Part shown: positions 1 to 12,247 of the stretch, piece by piece
Layout of the letters: each line of letters starts with the position of its first letter
Numbering within the stretch: the stretch's first letter is position 1
Assembly (NCBI GenBank): GCA_900074885.1
Contig: FJUW01000010.1
Location: forward strand, 558,001 to 622,000
Length of the DNA stretch: 64,000 nucleotides
DNA from: Rhynchosporium graminicola
Lineage: Eukaryota > Ascomycota > Leotiomycetes > Helotiales > Ploettnerulaceae
Reading direction: 5' to 3'
Translations under genes and position numbers: made by a program
The notes under the pieces: generated by a model
What the model saw: the letters and a program-made list of their open reading frames with translations, nothing else
Told to the model about the DNA's origin: nothing
The model's database searches: none

Positions 1-723
1 AAAAGAATTTAAACTTACTTCAATATACCAATAGCTCATTGGACAGCGGCGTCTTCTGCTATAGATACGATATAAAATCTCACAAATTCTGATAAAAAGA
101 CTCCAAGGACAATCCTCCATCTTATTACTAGTACTCGAGCATTGCTGACACTGTTGTCTCATTGGTCAAGAAGACGATTTTATAGCTCAGGTAGCTAAGT
201 AAAAGACTACAGTATGTCGTCGTGAGAGGTATTCGTAACGATAGGAAGCAGCTCACTTTTTCCAAACCAGCTCTGCATGACAGGGCCAGCAGATTGGTCT
301 ATCGCACGGAGGAAGCTACCACAAAAGCAGCAGCTGTATGTCTCCTACGTCCGTCCACTAGGAGCATTCTGACATCTTGGCACAATTGTAAGGAAGCTTT
401 TGACTGAAGACCCAGCGTTTATCCAGTCACTCTGTTATAATAGTCATGCGAATGTTTCCTAGGACTTTAGCAGCGAATTATAGTAAGTTCGGAACGGCAG
501 CTCGATCGCCCGTGTTATGAACTTATGATCGATGTTTATCTGACGTTACTTAATGGTATTATACTTCGCTAGTTTACTAGCGCATGCTAGCGCGGTCGCG
601 CTCACGCAGCTCCCGAGGTCTTCTACCCGTGCTGTAGCCCGAACCTTTTCTACGAAGCCTTTAAAATTCAACAATGTGAAGAGAACACCTTGCCTGCATC
701 TAGTTGCGGGGATTTTCTCAACC
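1..723. other. Intergenic / 5' flank, no gene seen
   Basis: No open frame here has coding character or recognisable similarity. The last 150 bases are open on the + strand and in frame with the following start codon, but the ATG at 724 has a much better context (tcaaccATGG), so this stretch is read as promoter and 5' UTR of the DUF3807 gene. Confidence 0.5.
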
Positions 724-1370
724 ATGGCAACTTTTACGATCTCTCAGGTACGTTCCCAAGGTACAGCTAAAACAATCGAAATCTTCTAACGTTTAGACAG
801 GATGACCTCGCATCCTTCCACGCAACGCATTTCTCGACAAGCTCTGTCTCCCACTTCTCAGGGCACTTTCTCGGCCCTGTAGAGGAGGAGTATTTCGAAG
901 AGGAACAATACGACGATGGGCTAGGCTACTATGAAGATGGCGTCAAACGGACTCTGACCGATGAGCAGATTGCGATTTTCAGACATTCCGAGGCCGAAGC
1001 TTTGTTACGAAAACAACGCCATGCGGCAGAGGAAAAGGATTATCGCAGCGTCTACGAGACTGAACAGGCTGTTCCTACTGTGGAGGGCATGCATGCTCAT
1101 GATGTTGCTGTGGAGGATGAGAGTCCTACTCTCGCGCCGACACTCACACCCTCGCAACCAGAACAGCTCTTGACGAAGAAGGAGAAGAAGATAGCGAAAG
1201 CGAAAGAACGCGGCTATTTTAAACAGAACATCAAGCCGGATCTGCGGAAGAGAACGTGGGATAAAGTGGATACTGGGCTCGGCAGCCTGGATTACGAAGA
1301 CGATGTTGGCCATTCGAAGAGCGCTTTCGCAAAGCCAGCACGGAGACGAAAAATATCATACGAGGACTGA
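724..1370 (+). CDS. DUF3807 family protein
   Basis: Two exons, 724-747 and 801-1370, joined across a 53-nt intron (donor GTACGT, acceptor ACAG), give 197 residues. The N-terminus MATFTISQDDLASFHATHF followed by an acidic EEEYFEEEQYDD stretch and a short basic coiled region (RKQRHAAEEKDY) matches the fungal DUF3807 family as I know it; function unknown. The C-terminal half is low-complexity and Lys/Arg-rich (KKEKKIAKAKERGYF, PARRRKISYED), suggesting a nuclear or RNA-associated protein, which is inference only. The start at 724 is chosen for its Kozak-like context and because the family begins a few residues before the conserved DDL.SFH motif. No functional link to the next gene is visible. Confidence 0.8.
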
Positions 1371-2049
1371 TACCAGCTATTCTACATTGGGAGCTTTCAT
1401 AAAGTGGTTCGTTGTCTTGAAATAGCAATTATCTTGCGCACCTTGCTGCAGACCTGGTCTATGGAGGCAAGATTCACACATACATCAAGCCAGGTATGTT
1501 TTACAGCGCTTTGTGGCCGTTATTATTCCTTAGCAGTCAAATGATGAAAACCATATGTATCGTCATCCTTAGTCTGAACCTCAGGAAAGCTTTAATCACC
1601 ACCGTCAGTTGGGGTGCTTATGGTGATTCTGGTCTGTGATGAAACAACAATCTTCTCTCTGAAATTCTGCAGATTTCCCCTGGCTTAGAATTACTCTATT
1701 TTATGATCGACCAAGCTGACTTATCGTGTCTTAAGGAATCCGATCCAAGCGTATTCGGGCCATTTCTGTGCTGCAGGGGATCCGGAGTGGAAATATGAAG
1801 CATGCACAGGGTATAGCAAGGCTGACAATGGTCATCATGTATCCCGACCGGCTTCTGAGGGGGTTCCCATATATGACGGAGGCTCTCCCCGTGCACTGAT
1901 ACCTCGAGAGCCCATACACAATGATGATGCGGAACGTTGATGGCGAGGCTGCGCGTCAGCCTTGTCTTATTCAAGGCTGTGGCTAGTAGTTTATAAGCTT
2001 AAATGCATGCATGATACTCTCCAACCAACCACTCCTCACGTCTCTCATC
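1371..2049. other. Intergenic region, nothing recognised
   Basis: 679 bases between two + strand genes. It holds short open frames on the minus strand (1696-1974) without similarity or splice-consistent structure. Probably terminator of the DUF3807 gene and promoter of the ANCHR-like gene. Confidence 0.4.
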
Positions 2050-3227
2050 ATGAGTGATCCCCCTAGCTATGACCAACACCTTCTCGACCGCTTAAACGCA
2101 CTCAGAAAATCAAGCGTCGAGCTCGATCCCAACTCATCCAAGTACTGTTTAAATCCCAAGTAATACACCACATGCTAAGCCTCTCTAGATCCGGAATCAA
2201 ATCATCCCCAACCTCAACACCAGAAACAAACCTCTCAGATCGTTTAAGAAGTCTTCGGAACGGAACTCCATCATCACCCTCTCCATCTCCATTACCAGCA
2301 CCAAACCTCGCGACGTCTTCAATAACCAGTTTTCCATCTTCATCATCGGCAGCTAATCATGAAGAAGATTCCGATCCACTGCGTACCAACACATTCACCA
2401 ACGACGAAGAAAGAACTCTCGACGAGCTCCTTGCTGATCTAGGTCCTGATGATCAATGGACACTTTACCCTGATGATCCGGAAGATATCCAGAAATTGCT
2501 TGATGAGGCGAGGGGGGCTTTACCCCGCGATGAGGAGGGGAAGTCTGAACTTCATAATGCGAAACAGGAAGAGGGAGGGGATTCAGATGAGAAGGGAAGG
2601 GGCAAGAATGAGCAGTATCTGAGCAGGGACTTGGATATGTCTGCTTTCGCACTTGAAAATGAGGAAGATGAGGAAAAGGAGAAAGGGAAGGTGAATCTTG
2701 AGAGGGAGTCACGTGAAGCTCAAGATATTGTGCAGAGGATGCTCGATGAGGTTAATCTCGAGAAAGCCCATGATCCCAAAGATACAGATGACGAAGACGC
2801 TCCACTGCCTAAGAAGTCACAGAAACAGTCTGACGAAGAGAGAAATTCCCCCCTTTCCCTCCCCTCCGCACCATCCAACGCTCCTCAACCCACTAGAAAA
2901 CAATCCCTCGATTTCGAATCAGACATCTCCGCTCGCCTAGCAGCTCTTTCTGCGCCATCCACATCTACAGATTCCCTTGGACTTCCCTCAGCTCCCAGAT
3001 TCAAACCCATCGACAAACCTCTGAAGAGCGTGATGAAAAAGAAGAACTATACCGATGAAGAAGTGGACACTTGGTGTATTATTTGTCAAGATGATGCTAC
3101 AGTCAAGTGTTTAGGATGTGATGGTGATCTTTATTGTGCGGGCTGTTGGAAGGAAGGGCATATGGGTCCTGATGTTGGGTTTGAGGAGAAGGGTCACAAA
3201 TGGCTTAAGTACCGGAAGCCGAATTAG
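2050..3227 (+). CDS. ANCHR/ZFYVE19-like abscission checkpoint protein
   Basis: Exons 2050-2141 and 2189-3227 join in frame (intron of 47 nt, donor GTACTG, acceptor TCTAG) to give 376 residues. Two short helical motifs near the N-terminus, DRLNALRKSS and DRLRSLRNGT, resemble MIT-interacting (MIM1-type) motifs; a third conserved block LDELLADLGPDDQW lies near residue 90. The C-terminus is a compact Cys/His zinc finger (WCIICQDDATVKCLGCDG, then YCAGCWKEGH). This order is that of ZFYVE19/ANCHR, which in animals binds VPS4 and delays abscission (NoCut checkpoint); the FYVE domain of the human protein is not seen, as expected for fungal relatives. A role with ESCRT-III/VPS4 is inferred. The middle is acidic and disordered. 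Confidence 0.75.
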
Positions 3228-4016
3228 AATGTCAGTAAATGGGTGAGGAAAGACTAATGATTCTAATCACTTTGTTTCTGTGCTTCGTCTGCTTGAAATT
3301 TGGAGCTTGCAATTGAGGTCTAAAAGATCTGATCAAGGCAACGCAAAGATCATACCAGTGTTACATGGCGAAATTGGACTACGGTAATTCATCACAGGAG
3401 TAGTGAGAGTTCGACTAAATACCACAAAGTCACAATAATCTTGCATGAATTTACTCAAGTAGTCATTCATGTCACCAAATTATGTCAGGACTTTGCATGA
3501 GTATCTAAAGCCGTAAGAGTACTCAAGTGCTTTGCTGTATTACTTCTTCAAATGTCATGAAACTGTTACGGAACTTTGAATTTCATTCCATCGCACATGA
3601 ATTTGGTCTGGGAATGATATTGCATTGAAGTATTCCCGAAAAGCTCCGTTGTTTATAGTCTTTCATATTCACTGTTCATGCTTCGTTGGGCTCTTTTCCT
3701 AAAGTGTTTTGGATGAGTGCTGTTTAACATTGGATTTGATTGGTTTAGGCCGAGCCGTTTAATAGTATCGTGGCTGCAGCCGATCTATTGCAGCTTCAAC
3801 CCTTCGTAATAGCTTTGGATGACTTCTGAAGACGAGACAATCATGGGTACGCATTGTAGAGATACAATTTAAAATAGCCAAACAACTTATTCGTATACGC
3901 TTTCGTCTGCCCTAGGTATACCCAGCGCCAATCCCATCCTGTGTTAGACCCTGTTCGATCCAATTCAACGTGAAAAAGGCAGAAGATACTCCAAATACCT
4001 TTTTTTCAATCGTCAA
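3228..4016. other. Convergent intergenic region
   Basis: 789 bases between the 3' ends of the ANCHR-like and LMBD1 genes. AT-rich, with no open frame that looks coding. It presumably contains both 3' UTRs. Confidence 0.45.
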
Positions 4017-5859
4017 TCAGCCGTCGGAAGCGCGACCATTGTCATCTCCTCGAATTCCCCGACCTGCGGCACCAGTAGATTTCTTTGTTTTTCCGCGGAT
4101 ATCTTGCCACGTTGCACCAAATCGTCTTCCAGTGCTAGCGAGAAGACCCTCCTCTTCATCGGCCTCAGCATCTTCGTCAAGTTCGCTGAGATTGAGCTTT
4201 GGTGTGCGAAAGAGCGATGTGATAAAGACAATCAAGAAGACTGCTAAGAAGGCAAATTGAGCCCAGAATGTCAATGCACCGAAGAGCGAAAAATTAATTG
4301 TGACTCTGTTGAGGAAGGTAGTAACAACAGTTGGTGTACAGACGTGCTTGGAGCCTTCACCTGAAGAGAGTTCAGAGCAGGGTTTGACTAGTTCCGGATG
4401 CTTGGAGCAATCAGGCTGATCACCCGGAAATCTGGTAGGATGACTGCAGAAGGTTTGAGCACCGTAAATGGCGTATTGTGGGGCAATCATCATCGCAATT
4501 GAGTAATTGATTGCAAGCATGATCAAGGTCAGCATCACAGTGGCCACGAGCATCGCCTGGGGTGAGGTGTGGCCCTTTCGGATCTCAAATAGCTTGACCC
4601 AAAGAAATCGGATACCGATGGTAGCGATGCCTACAACGGAGCTACTGAAAAGGAAGAGCACTAGAAGTAGCATCAAGACATAGTCGACAGGGAAAACTCG
4701 GGAGGCTTGAACGAAGACCCAATTGACCGGTTGGAAGACATTGATACTGTGAAAGATGTGTAAGCAAATTATTTTCACAAGAAAGCGAACAAACTTACTT
4801 TCCCAAGATGTAACCGCAGTGTGACTTGCAAATCGAGTTCTTGGCTTTGTCGATTCCGGTGATCAACATTGAAGCCCAGATTACGATTGCAAGGATCAAA
4901 AGCAGGATGCCTCCAATGAGTTTCAATGGCCTGAAAACAGCGCAAATTTTGGTCCATGATCGAACGATGAAGCTCTTTCCCTCTCCTTGGGCTTCTGCTG
5001 CAAGGCGCTCCCGACGGACTAGAGTGCGCTCCTCACGTACCAAGGCTTCGAGTTCTCGTTGGTCCTTAGCTGATACACCGCCATCACGACCAGCATTACG
5101 TCCTTCGAGTTGACGCTGACGTTCACGATTTTGCTCCAAAGCTGTAGCCGTCGTTTCGGAAAGTTGCGGGGCACTGATAGATGGTGCTGACTTGATGAAC
5201 GAGATTGGGAGCAGTGCAATACCGGCAGCGGTATACACAATGTACAGAAGCGTTCCCAGGGCGATGAGCAAGCCGAGAGAGAATGTTAGCGCCCGCACAC
5301 CGTGGTTCTCTACCAAAAGGCGCTTGAAATAATCCAGATCATAGTGAGCACCCTTACGATCCTTTGCAACTGGTACGAAGAATCCGACAAGGAAAAGGAT
5401 GACAACGAGCACGACGAAGATTATGGTATATTTCAGAGCTCCTAGGAATCTCTGGCCGAAGGTCTGAGTACCTTCTTCAGCTTCAACATCGTCGTACTCT
5501 TCGTACAAGAAGTATGTGAATGGAACCACGAGCAGACAGAGTACAGCATCGAAACTGTATAGACTGTAGTAGACAATCTTAAGTGTGACCAAGATCCTGT
5601 GTACAGCCTCTGGGGTTGCCCAATCCTTCTTGGCTCCCAACTTGGTGGACGTAGTAGAGCTGACAAGTGCAATATCGACGGGCAGAAGGAGCACCGTAGC
5701 CAGTAAGGAGGTCAGCGTAATTATTGTGACGGTTGATACCAGCGCAGAGCGATCTCTTGGAGTCTGGTACGTGTATGTGAAAATCGCTGCGACGAGTGCT
5801 ACAAGTCCCACTGCGATTCCGTACGCGACCCATATGAACGCCATTTGAATGAGGGCCAT
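4017..5859 (-). CDS. LMBR1-domain lysosomal cobalamin transporter-like protein (LMBD1)
   Basis: Minus-strand exons 5859-4799 and 4746-4017 are joined across a 52-nt intron (GTAAGT..CACAG) to give 596 residues. At least eight hydrophobic spans are visible, starting with [19 protein letters not shown]. The signature [20 protein letters not shown], the [12 protein letters not shown] block and [10 protein letters not shown] after the splice are characteristic of the LMBR1-like/LMBD1 family. LMBD1 takes part in exporting cobalamin from the lysosome in animals; filamentous fungi keep the family although cobalamin use is uncertain, so the substrate is unknown. A long charged cytosolic loop ([13 protein letters not shown] onward) separates the halves and the C-tail is polar. 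A second in-frame ATG nine bases upstream (5868) is also possible. It is divergent from CFT1. Confidence 0.88.
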
Positions 5860-6494
5860 GACTGGCAACTGGGTACCTCGTCCGAGTGGTGGTGATGATG
5901 AATAGTGCTGCCCACGAACTGATCTAGGTAATGAGAACGTGTGGATTAGCTACGGTCCCAGCGATTCTGCGCGCGCAGCAGCTATATATATGGATGATAA
6001 CTAAGCAGAAGTAAAGGAACTCACTCAAAGAAGGCTCCTGTCCTCCTATATGATTTGGTGCAAGTATATTGTTCCAATGTCAATCTCAATATCAATATCC
6101 CAAGCGAAGTGAAGTGAAGTGAATGTGAATGTGCGGGGGAATAACTTTGGTTGCCCTTTGCCTTGGATAAGTGAAGGATCCGAGAGAAGGTGTTGTATGC
6201 GCCGGCTTGAAGCGCTGACGTAGGGAGCGAAGTGGTAGGTACCGTAGCTCGAGGCTGCAGCTGCTCCAGCTCCAGCTAGTAAACAATACTTATAGCATCC
6301 CTGCTAGCTTGGGAGCAATGCGGCCGCGGCGATCGATGTAATGTAATGTCAGAACTCCATACCAGTCAGCACTTGAAATCCGCGAACTCAAAGAACGACG
6401 ACTTGAGGGCCAAGAGCAAGAGGACACCGTATTACAACTGATAAACCTCAGCTACAGTGGAGGAAATGTGGCGCGCTGATCTACGACTGCCATA
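5860..6494. promoter_or_regulatory. Divergent promoter region LMBD1 / CFT1
   Basis: 635 bases between divergent starts must hold both promoters. It contains a short pentanucleotide run (GAAGT/GAATG repeats, about 6106-6133) and an ATGTA repeat near 6337. No canonical operator could be assigned. Confidence 0.5.
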
Positions 6495-9400
6495 ATGCAA
6501 TGCTATACGGAGCTGACACCTCCAACAGCTGTCTCCCATTCTTTGAACCTCCCATTCACCTCTGCCAGCGCAAACAACCTCATTGTCGCGAAGACGTCCT
6601 TGCTCCAGATATTCACAACCAAAGTTGCTTCAATCGAAGTCGCGAGCCCAAAGAATACGCAGAAACTAAACGAGAAGTGGGATCCAACAATCAACAATGG
6701 CGATGGGCTGGAGGCATCTTTCATTGGGGGAGATTCGTTGCTGCGACCCGACCGCGCGAAGAGGACAAAGCTCGTACTCGTGGCCGAATACACACTCTCA
6801 GGAACGATTACCTCACTCGCAAGGATAAAGACTAAGTCCTCGAAGTCTGGAGGTGAAGCGCTTTTGATTGGCTTCAGGGATGCGAAGCTGAGTTTAGTGG
6901 AATGGGATCCAACAAGGCCAGGGATTTCGACTATCTCCATACACTTCTATGAGCAAGACGATCTACAGCGGAGCCCATGGGCTCCCAGTCTGAAAGAATG
7001 CGTAAACCAGTTGACTGCCGACCCAAAAAGCCGATGTGCTGCTCTTAGGTTCGCAGGTCGAAATTTGGCCATCATACCGTTCAAGCAGGATGATGATGAT
7101 GTCCATATGGATGACTGGGACGCGGAAATTGATGGACCTCGTCCAGTCGATCAGACAGTCTCCAAAGCGATGAATGGCGTCAATGGCCAGGAGGAGACAC
7201 CATATAGCTCCTCCTTTGTGCTCCGTCTCGCTGCTCTTGATCCAAATCTTATCAACCCAATATATCTATCCTTCCTCTACGAATATCGAGAGCCCACTTT
7301 TGGCATTCTGTCCTCTACTCAGATGGCAGCATCTTCTTTGCTATTTGAGAGAAGGGATTATATGACATACATGGTGTTTACTTTGGATCTTCAGCAGAAA
7401 GCTTCAACGACTATTCTTTCAGTCAGCGGTTTACCATACGATTTATTTGAGGTTATTCCGTTATCTGCACCCGTCGGCGGAGCCTTGCTGATAGGAACTA
7501 ACGAATTGATACATATTGATCAAGCCGGCAAAGCTAATGGACTTGCTGTCAACGTATTTGCTAAACAATGCACATCTTTCAATCTTGCTGATCAGTCGGA
7601 TCTGGCAATGAGATTGGAGGGTTCGAAAATCGAGCAACTGTCAATCCAAAGCGGCGAGATGATAATCATCCTTCACAGTGGGGAGATCGCAATCCTAAGC
7701 TTCCATATGGATGGTCGATCTGTGTCTGGTCTAAGTGTCAGGAGAGTTGCCAGTGAAGCTGGTGGTTCGATAATATCGGCTGCCATATCAAGCATATGCC
7801 CTCTCACTCAGAATACTGTCTTCATTGGCAGTGAGTCTGCAGACTCAATGGTTCTGGGTTGGAGTCGGAAGTCGAGTCAGCTTTCTCGTCGGAAATCACG
7901 ACTCGAAGTTATCGAAGAAGTAGATGGTGATTTTTCTGATCAATTGGATGACGAGGATGATGATGATGCTGATGACGACTTGTATGGAGACGGCCCATCA
8001 ACTACACAAGCGAGCACACATGGCATCGCGAAGTCCGAGGTAGTGAACAGTAAAGCCGGGGACTATGTGTTTCATGTTCACGATTCTTTGGTTAACATAG
8101 CGCCGATAGTGGACATAACCTTCGGAAATGCAGGCTTTTGTTTGAACGATAAAGATAAAGCAGATTTAGAGGGCGTCACGGGCGATTTAGAGCTCGTCGC
8201 TGCTGTAGGGCGACAGAAAGCAGGAGCCCTGGCAGTCCTTCATAGAAATGTCCAGCCTAAAGTCGTCGGTCGTTTTGAATTTCCTGAAGCGCGCGGAATA
8301 TGGACCATGAGTGCGAAGAAGCCCACGGAAAAGGGGCTCGAAGTCAAAAAGGAGAAATCTGCCAGTAGTGGTAGCTACGCCCTTGATGCACAATATGACA
8401 GGCTCATGATAGTATCGAAAGCTCTAGCCGATGGTACAGAGATCTCCGACGTGTATGTATTGACAGCTGCAAGCTTCGAAGCTCTAGCAGGTACTGAGTT
8501 TGAACCTGCTGCTGGGGCAACAATCGAGGCCGGGACTTTAGGAAACGGCATGCGCATAATCCAGGTACTGAAGTCCGAGGTTCGGAGCTATGATGGCGGT
8601 AAGTTCTTACTGTTCTTTTCACCAATCTATGGTCCCTTCGCGTTGGTCCTCGAGTCCAGGAGCAATTGGGAGGCATCCTACCACAGCATTTTCCTTAAAT
8701 GGCTAAGTTTGCGGCACTCATGTCTGCTTTCTGGGGCGCTATCTGTCAGCAAATCATGTCTTATAGCATCAATGAAAGCATTTACAATACCCTCTTCGTG
8801 CCCACTTGTGCTGTTGCTGCCCATAACATAAATGCCTCGAACCATGACTGACCCAATATATCACCTAGATCTCGGCTTGGCCCAAATCCTACCCATGTAC
8901 GACGAAGACACCGGAGCTGAACCACTGATAGTGAGCGCGAGCTTCGCGGACCCTTTTCTGCTTCTATTCAGAGACGACGCGAGTATCTTTATCGCTCAAT
9001 GCGACGACAATAACGACTTAGAAGAGATCGAGCGCGAAGATGACGCTCTTCTTGCTACGAAATGGCTGACAGGCTGTCTGTACACGGATGCAACGGGTGT
9101 GTTTATCGCGGTGCAGTCTGATAAAGGTCAAGAGACTGGATATAACGTGATGATGTTCCTGCTCAGCACTACTGGAGCTTTACATGTATGTTGACCCTGT
9201 CGCACTCTCTTCTTTTTGTATACTAAAGAATCTAGATATACGCTCTACCAGACCTTTCGAAAGCAGTATATATCGCAGAAGGCCTCTGCTTTGTGCCACC
9301 CGTCCTATCTGCAGACTACGCTGCAAGACGGTCTGCTGCTCGAGAGACCATAACCGAGTTGATCGTAGCAGATCTCGGTGATGAGACCTCAAAATTACCA

Positions 9401-11269
9401 TACCTTATTGTAAGACTTCCCCAAACAAGCTGCGAAACATACTCACACGAACATAGTTACGCCCATCGACCGACGATCTAACAATATACGAACCATTTCG
9501 CACGATTTCCGAGTCCACTTTACCACTCTCATCTACATTACAGTTTCTGAAGATCAACAACCCACATCTAGCCAAGAATCCCGACGTATCTGCCATCGAG
9601 ACCGAAGATGATGTTTCAGCAAAGAGAAACGAGCCGATGCGAGCCATATCAAATCTAGGCGGCTACAGCACCATTTTCCTCCCCGGCGGATCACCAAGCT
9701 TCGTCTTGAAGACTGCCAAAAGCACTCCCAAGGTACTGAGTCTCCAAGGTCTCGGCGTTCGAGGCATGAGTAGCTTCCACACCGAGGGCTGTGACAGAGG
9801 ATTCATCTACACAGACGTCTCAGGCATCGCACGCGTATCGCAACTCCCCAAGGACACCGCATTCGCCGAATTAGGTGTCTCGCTACAAAAGGTTGCGTTG
9901 GGAGAAGAAGTCCACGGCGTAGCATATCACGCAACATCCGAATGCTACGTCGCAGCCACAAGCACCCTCGTCGATTTCGAACTCCCGAAAGAAGAAGACC
10001 ATCATCATCCCCACTGGGCAAAAGAAGACATAACATTCAAACCCACAACAGAGCTCAGTCACCTCAAACTTCTAAACCCAATCAACTGGTCCGTAATTCA
10101 CGAAATCGAGTTAGATCCTTATGAAGTAATCATGTGCATTAAATCTCTCAATCTCGAAGTCTCAGAACTCACCAACGAGCGAAGACAATGCATCGTCGTC
10201 GGCACCGGGCTCGCTAAAGGCGAAGATCTCGCGATTAAAGGCCGGATTCACGTCTTTGATGTCGTGACCGTGGTACCGGAGCCCGATCGTCCCGAAACGA
10301 ACAAAAGGCTCAAATTGATCGCTAGAGAAGAAATCGCTCGCGGAGCTATAACTGGCATTTCAGAAATTGGGACACAAGGATTCATGCTCGTGGCCCAGGG
10401 GCAGAAATGCATGGTTCGCGGATTGAAAGAAGATGGTACTCTTCTACCAGTCGCGTTCATGGACATGAATTGCTACGTAACATCAGTCAAAGAACTCAGC
10501 GGTTCAGGAATCTGTGTATTTGCAGATGCTGTCAAGGGTGTTTGGGTGGCGGGATATACGGAAGAGCCTTACAAGATGATGTTGTTTGGGAAATCGGCAA
10601 AGAATATGGAGATCCTGCAGGCGGATCTGTTGCCGGATGGGAAGCAGCTGTATGTCGTGGCCGCGGATTCTGATTGCAATTTGCACATCATGCAGTTTGA
10701 TCCTGAGCGTAAGCTAAATATCGATATGCCCGGGTGAGAATGCGCTTTTACTAATTCGTTCTTTAGATCCTAAATCCCTACAGGGCCACCTCCTCCTGCA
10801 TCGCTCAACCTTTTCCCTGGGTGGCCACCTCCCTACCTCTATGACTCTCCTCCCACTTACCCGCGCCACCACGCTTCTCACACCCTCCCCCTCTACCCCA
10901 GATCCCGAGGACGACGCTGCGTCTTCCACCATCCCCATACACGCCCTCCTCCTTACGTCCTCCACAGGATCCCTCTCTTTGCTCACCCCTCTCAACGAAG
11001 CGCAATACCGCCGTCTCAGTACTCTCTCCAGCCACCTGCTCAACACGCTCTATCATCCCGCAGGACTCAATCCAAGAGCATATAGAGTGGATAAAGACGC
11101 GCCGGAGGGCATGGTTGGGAGCAGGACTGTAGTTGACGGCACGGTCTTAGAGAGGTGGATGGAATTGGGTAGTCAGAGACGCGCGGAAGTTGCTGGACGG
11201 GTTGGGTGCGGAGTGGAGGAAGTGAGGGAGGAGTTGGTGGGTTTGCAGGGAGGGTTGGGATATTTGTGA
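6495..11269 (+). CDS. CFT1: Cleavage and polyadenylation factor subunit CFT1 (CPSF160/CPSF1)
   Basis: Five exons (6495-8598, 8869-9185, 9236-9409, 9457-10708, 10767-11269) give 1,449 residues, the usual length of fungal Cft1. The N-terminus MQCYTELTPPTAVSHSLNL, the acidic loop DQLDDEDDDDADDDLYGD and the C-terminal CPSF_A region (LHIMQFDPEHPKSLQGHLLL, HPAGLNPRAYR) identify it. It is the large beta-propeller scaffold (RSE1/DDB1/CPSF1 superfamily) of the cleavage and polyadenylation factor, binding pre-mRNA near the poly(A) site in the nucleus. The first intron is 270 nt, much longer than the others (50, 47 and 58 nt), and is almost wholly open in the upstream frame; retention would add about 78 residues before a stop at 8829. 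All splice phases agree. Confidence 0.96.
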
Positions 11270-12247
11270 GAGATTTGAGGGGCTGGAGACGGAGGGGAGA
11301 TTCTTTGTTTGTTTTTGTAATATCGGATAGCTACGCCGAAGTCAGTTTGTCAGGAATGGAACGGCAGCTCGCTTTCATCACAAGTCAGACAACTACCTAC
11401 CTACCTACTACCAGTGACATGCTTGAAGCTTCCTTCCGACGAAATGAACTTTCGAGATTAGGAAAAACGAAGGATAAAACGAATAACCTCATCTACCAAC
11501 CTCAAAATACGTTAAGAATAGCCACCCTAGCCACCCTGCAACACGCCAGCAATTCCCTCACCAGCTACACAACACGATACCGAAGTTTCAGTACTAGCAT
11601 CATCAGACACCCCACTAAATAGCGCGCAAATCGCAGCCCAACATGCAGTACGTTCTCTTCTTTGCTTGACCACGCAACGCACTACAAAGGAAGTTTTGCT
11701 TGCTCGCTCACTCGTTCTGATATCATTATTCTCGCCGGGTACGTACTCTCGATGCGGGAGTGGATCATCACTTTGGTATGCGACGAGGATTAACGTGAAA
11801 TCCAAATGCAAATGGTCAACGCTATAGTATTATCCGTCAAATAGTTTTGATATGGATGGGGTTCGAGAATGGAGACGAGGTGTGGTTGCTTGTTGTTTGT
11901 TGTTTGTTGGTTTTTGTTTATGCTGTTGCCATAAGCGAGCCTCTTATCTTACATCTCTAGTGGGTTTGAGGTCAATATCGTGAATACAACAACACCACAT
12001 TGTTCAAGCTGGACTCGACTGTACCAATCCGAAGTCGAGTGGAAGGACGATTTTATAATCCATGTCAAAATAGCCATTCTATTTGCTCATTACCCATATT
12101 ATACACTTGATGCCATGTCCGTTTCCATAGCTTTGCCCAGCCCTACTCTATTGCTAATGTCGTTCTGTGATCGATAATAATATTCATGTGAATTGATTAC
12201 CAAACTTCTCAAATCATCGTGTCTAATGCCCTTATGTGTTTTGCAAC
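11270..12247. other. Convergent intergenic region CFT1 / PAL1
   Basis: 978 bases without a supported gene. Contains a CTAC tetranucleotide run (about 11393-11412) and a GTTT-rich stretch (11888-11917). An open frame at 11206-11622 mostly overlaps the CFT1 3' end and has no similarity I recognise. Confidence 0.4.

Noticed and set aside
11206..11622. Frame ending with a mitochondrial-leader-like SLTSYTTRYRSFSTS segment
   Set aside because: It starts inside the CFT1 3' end in another frame and stops without a continuing domain; no splice site gave a longer protein.
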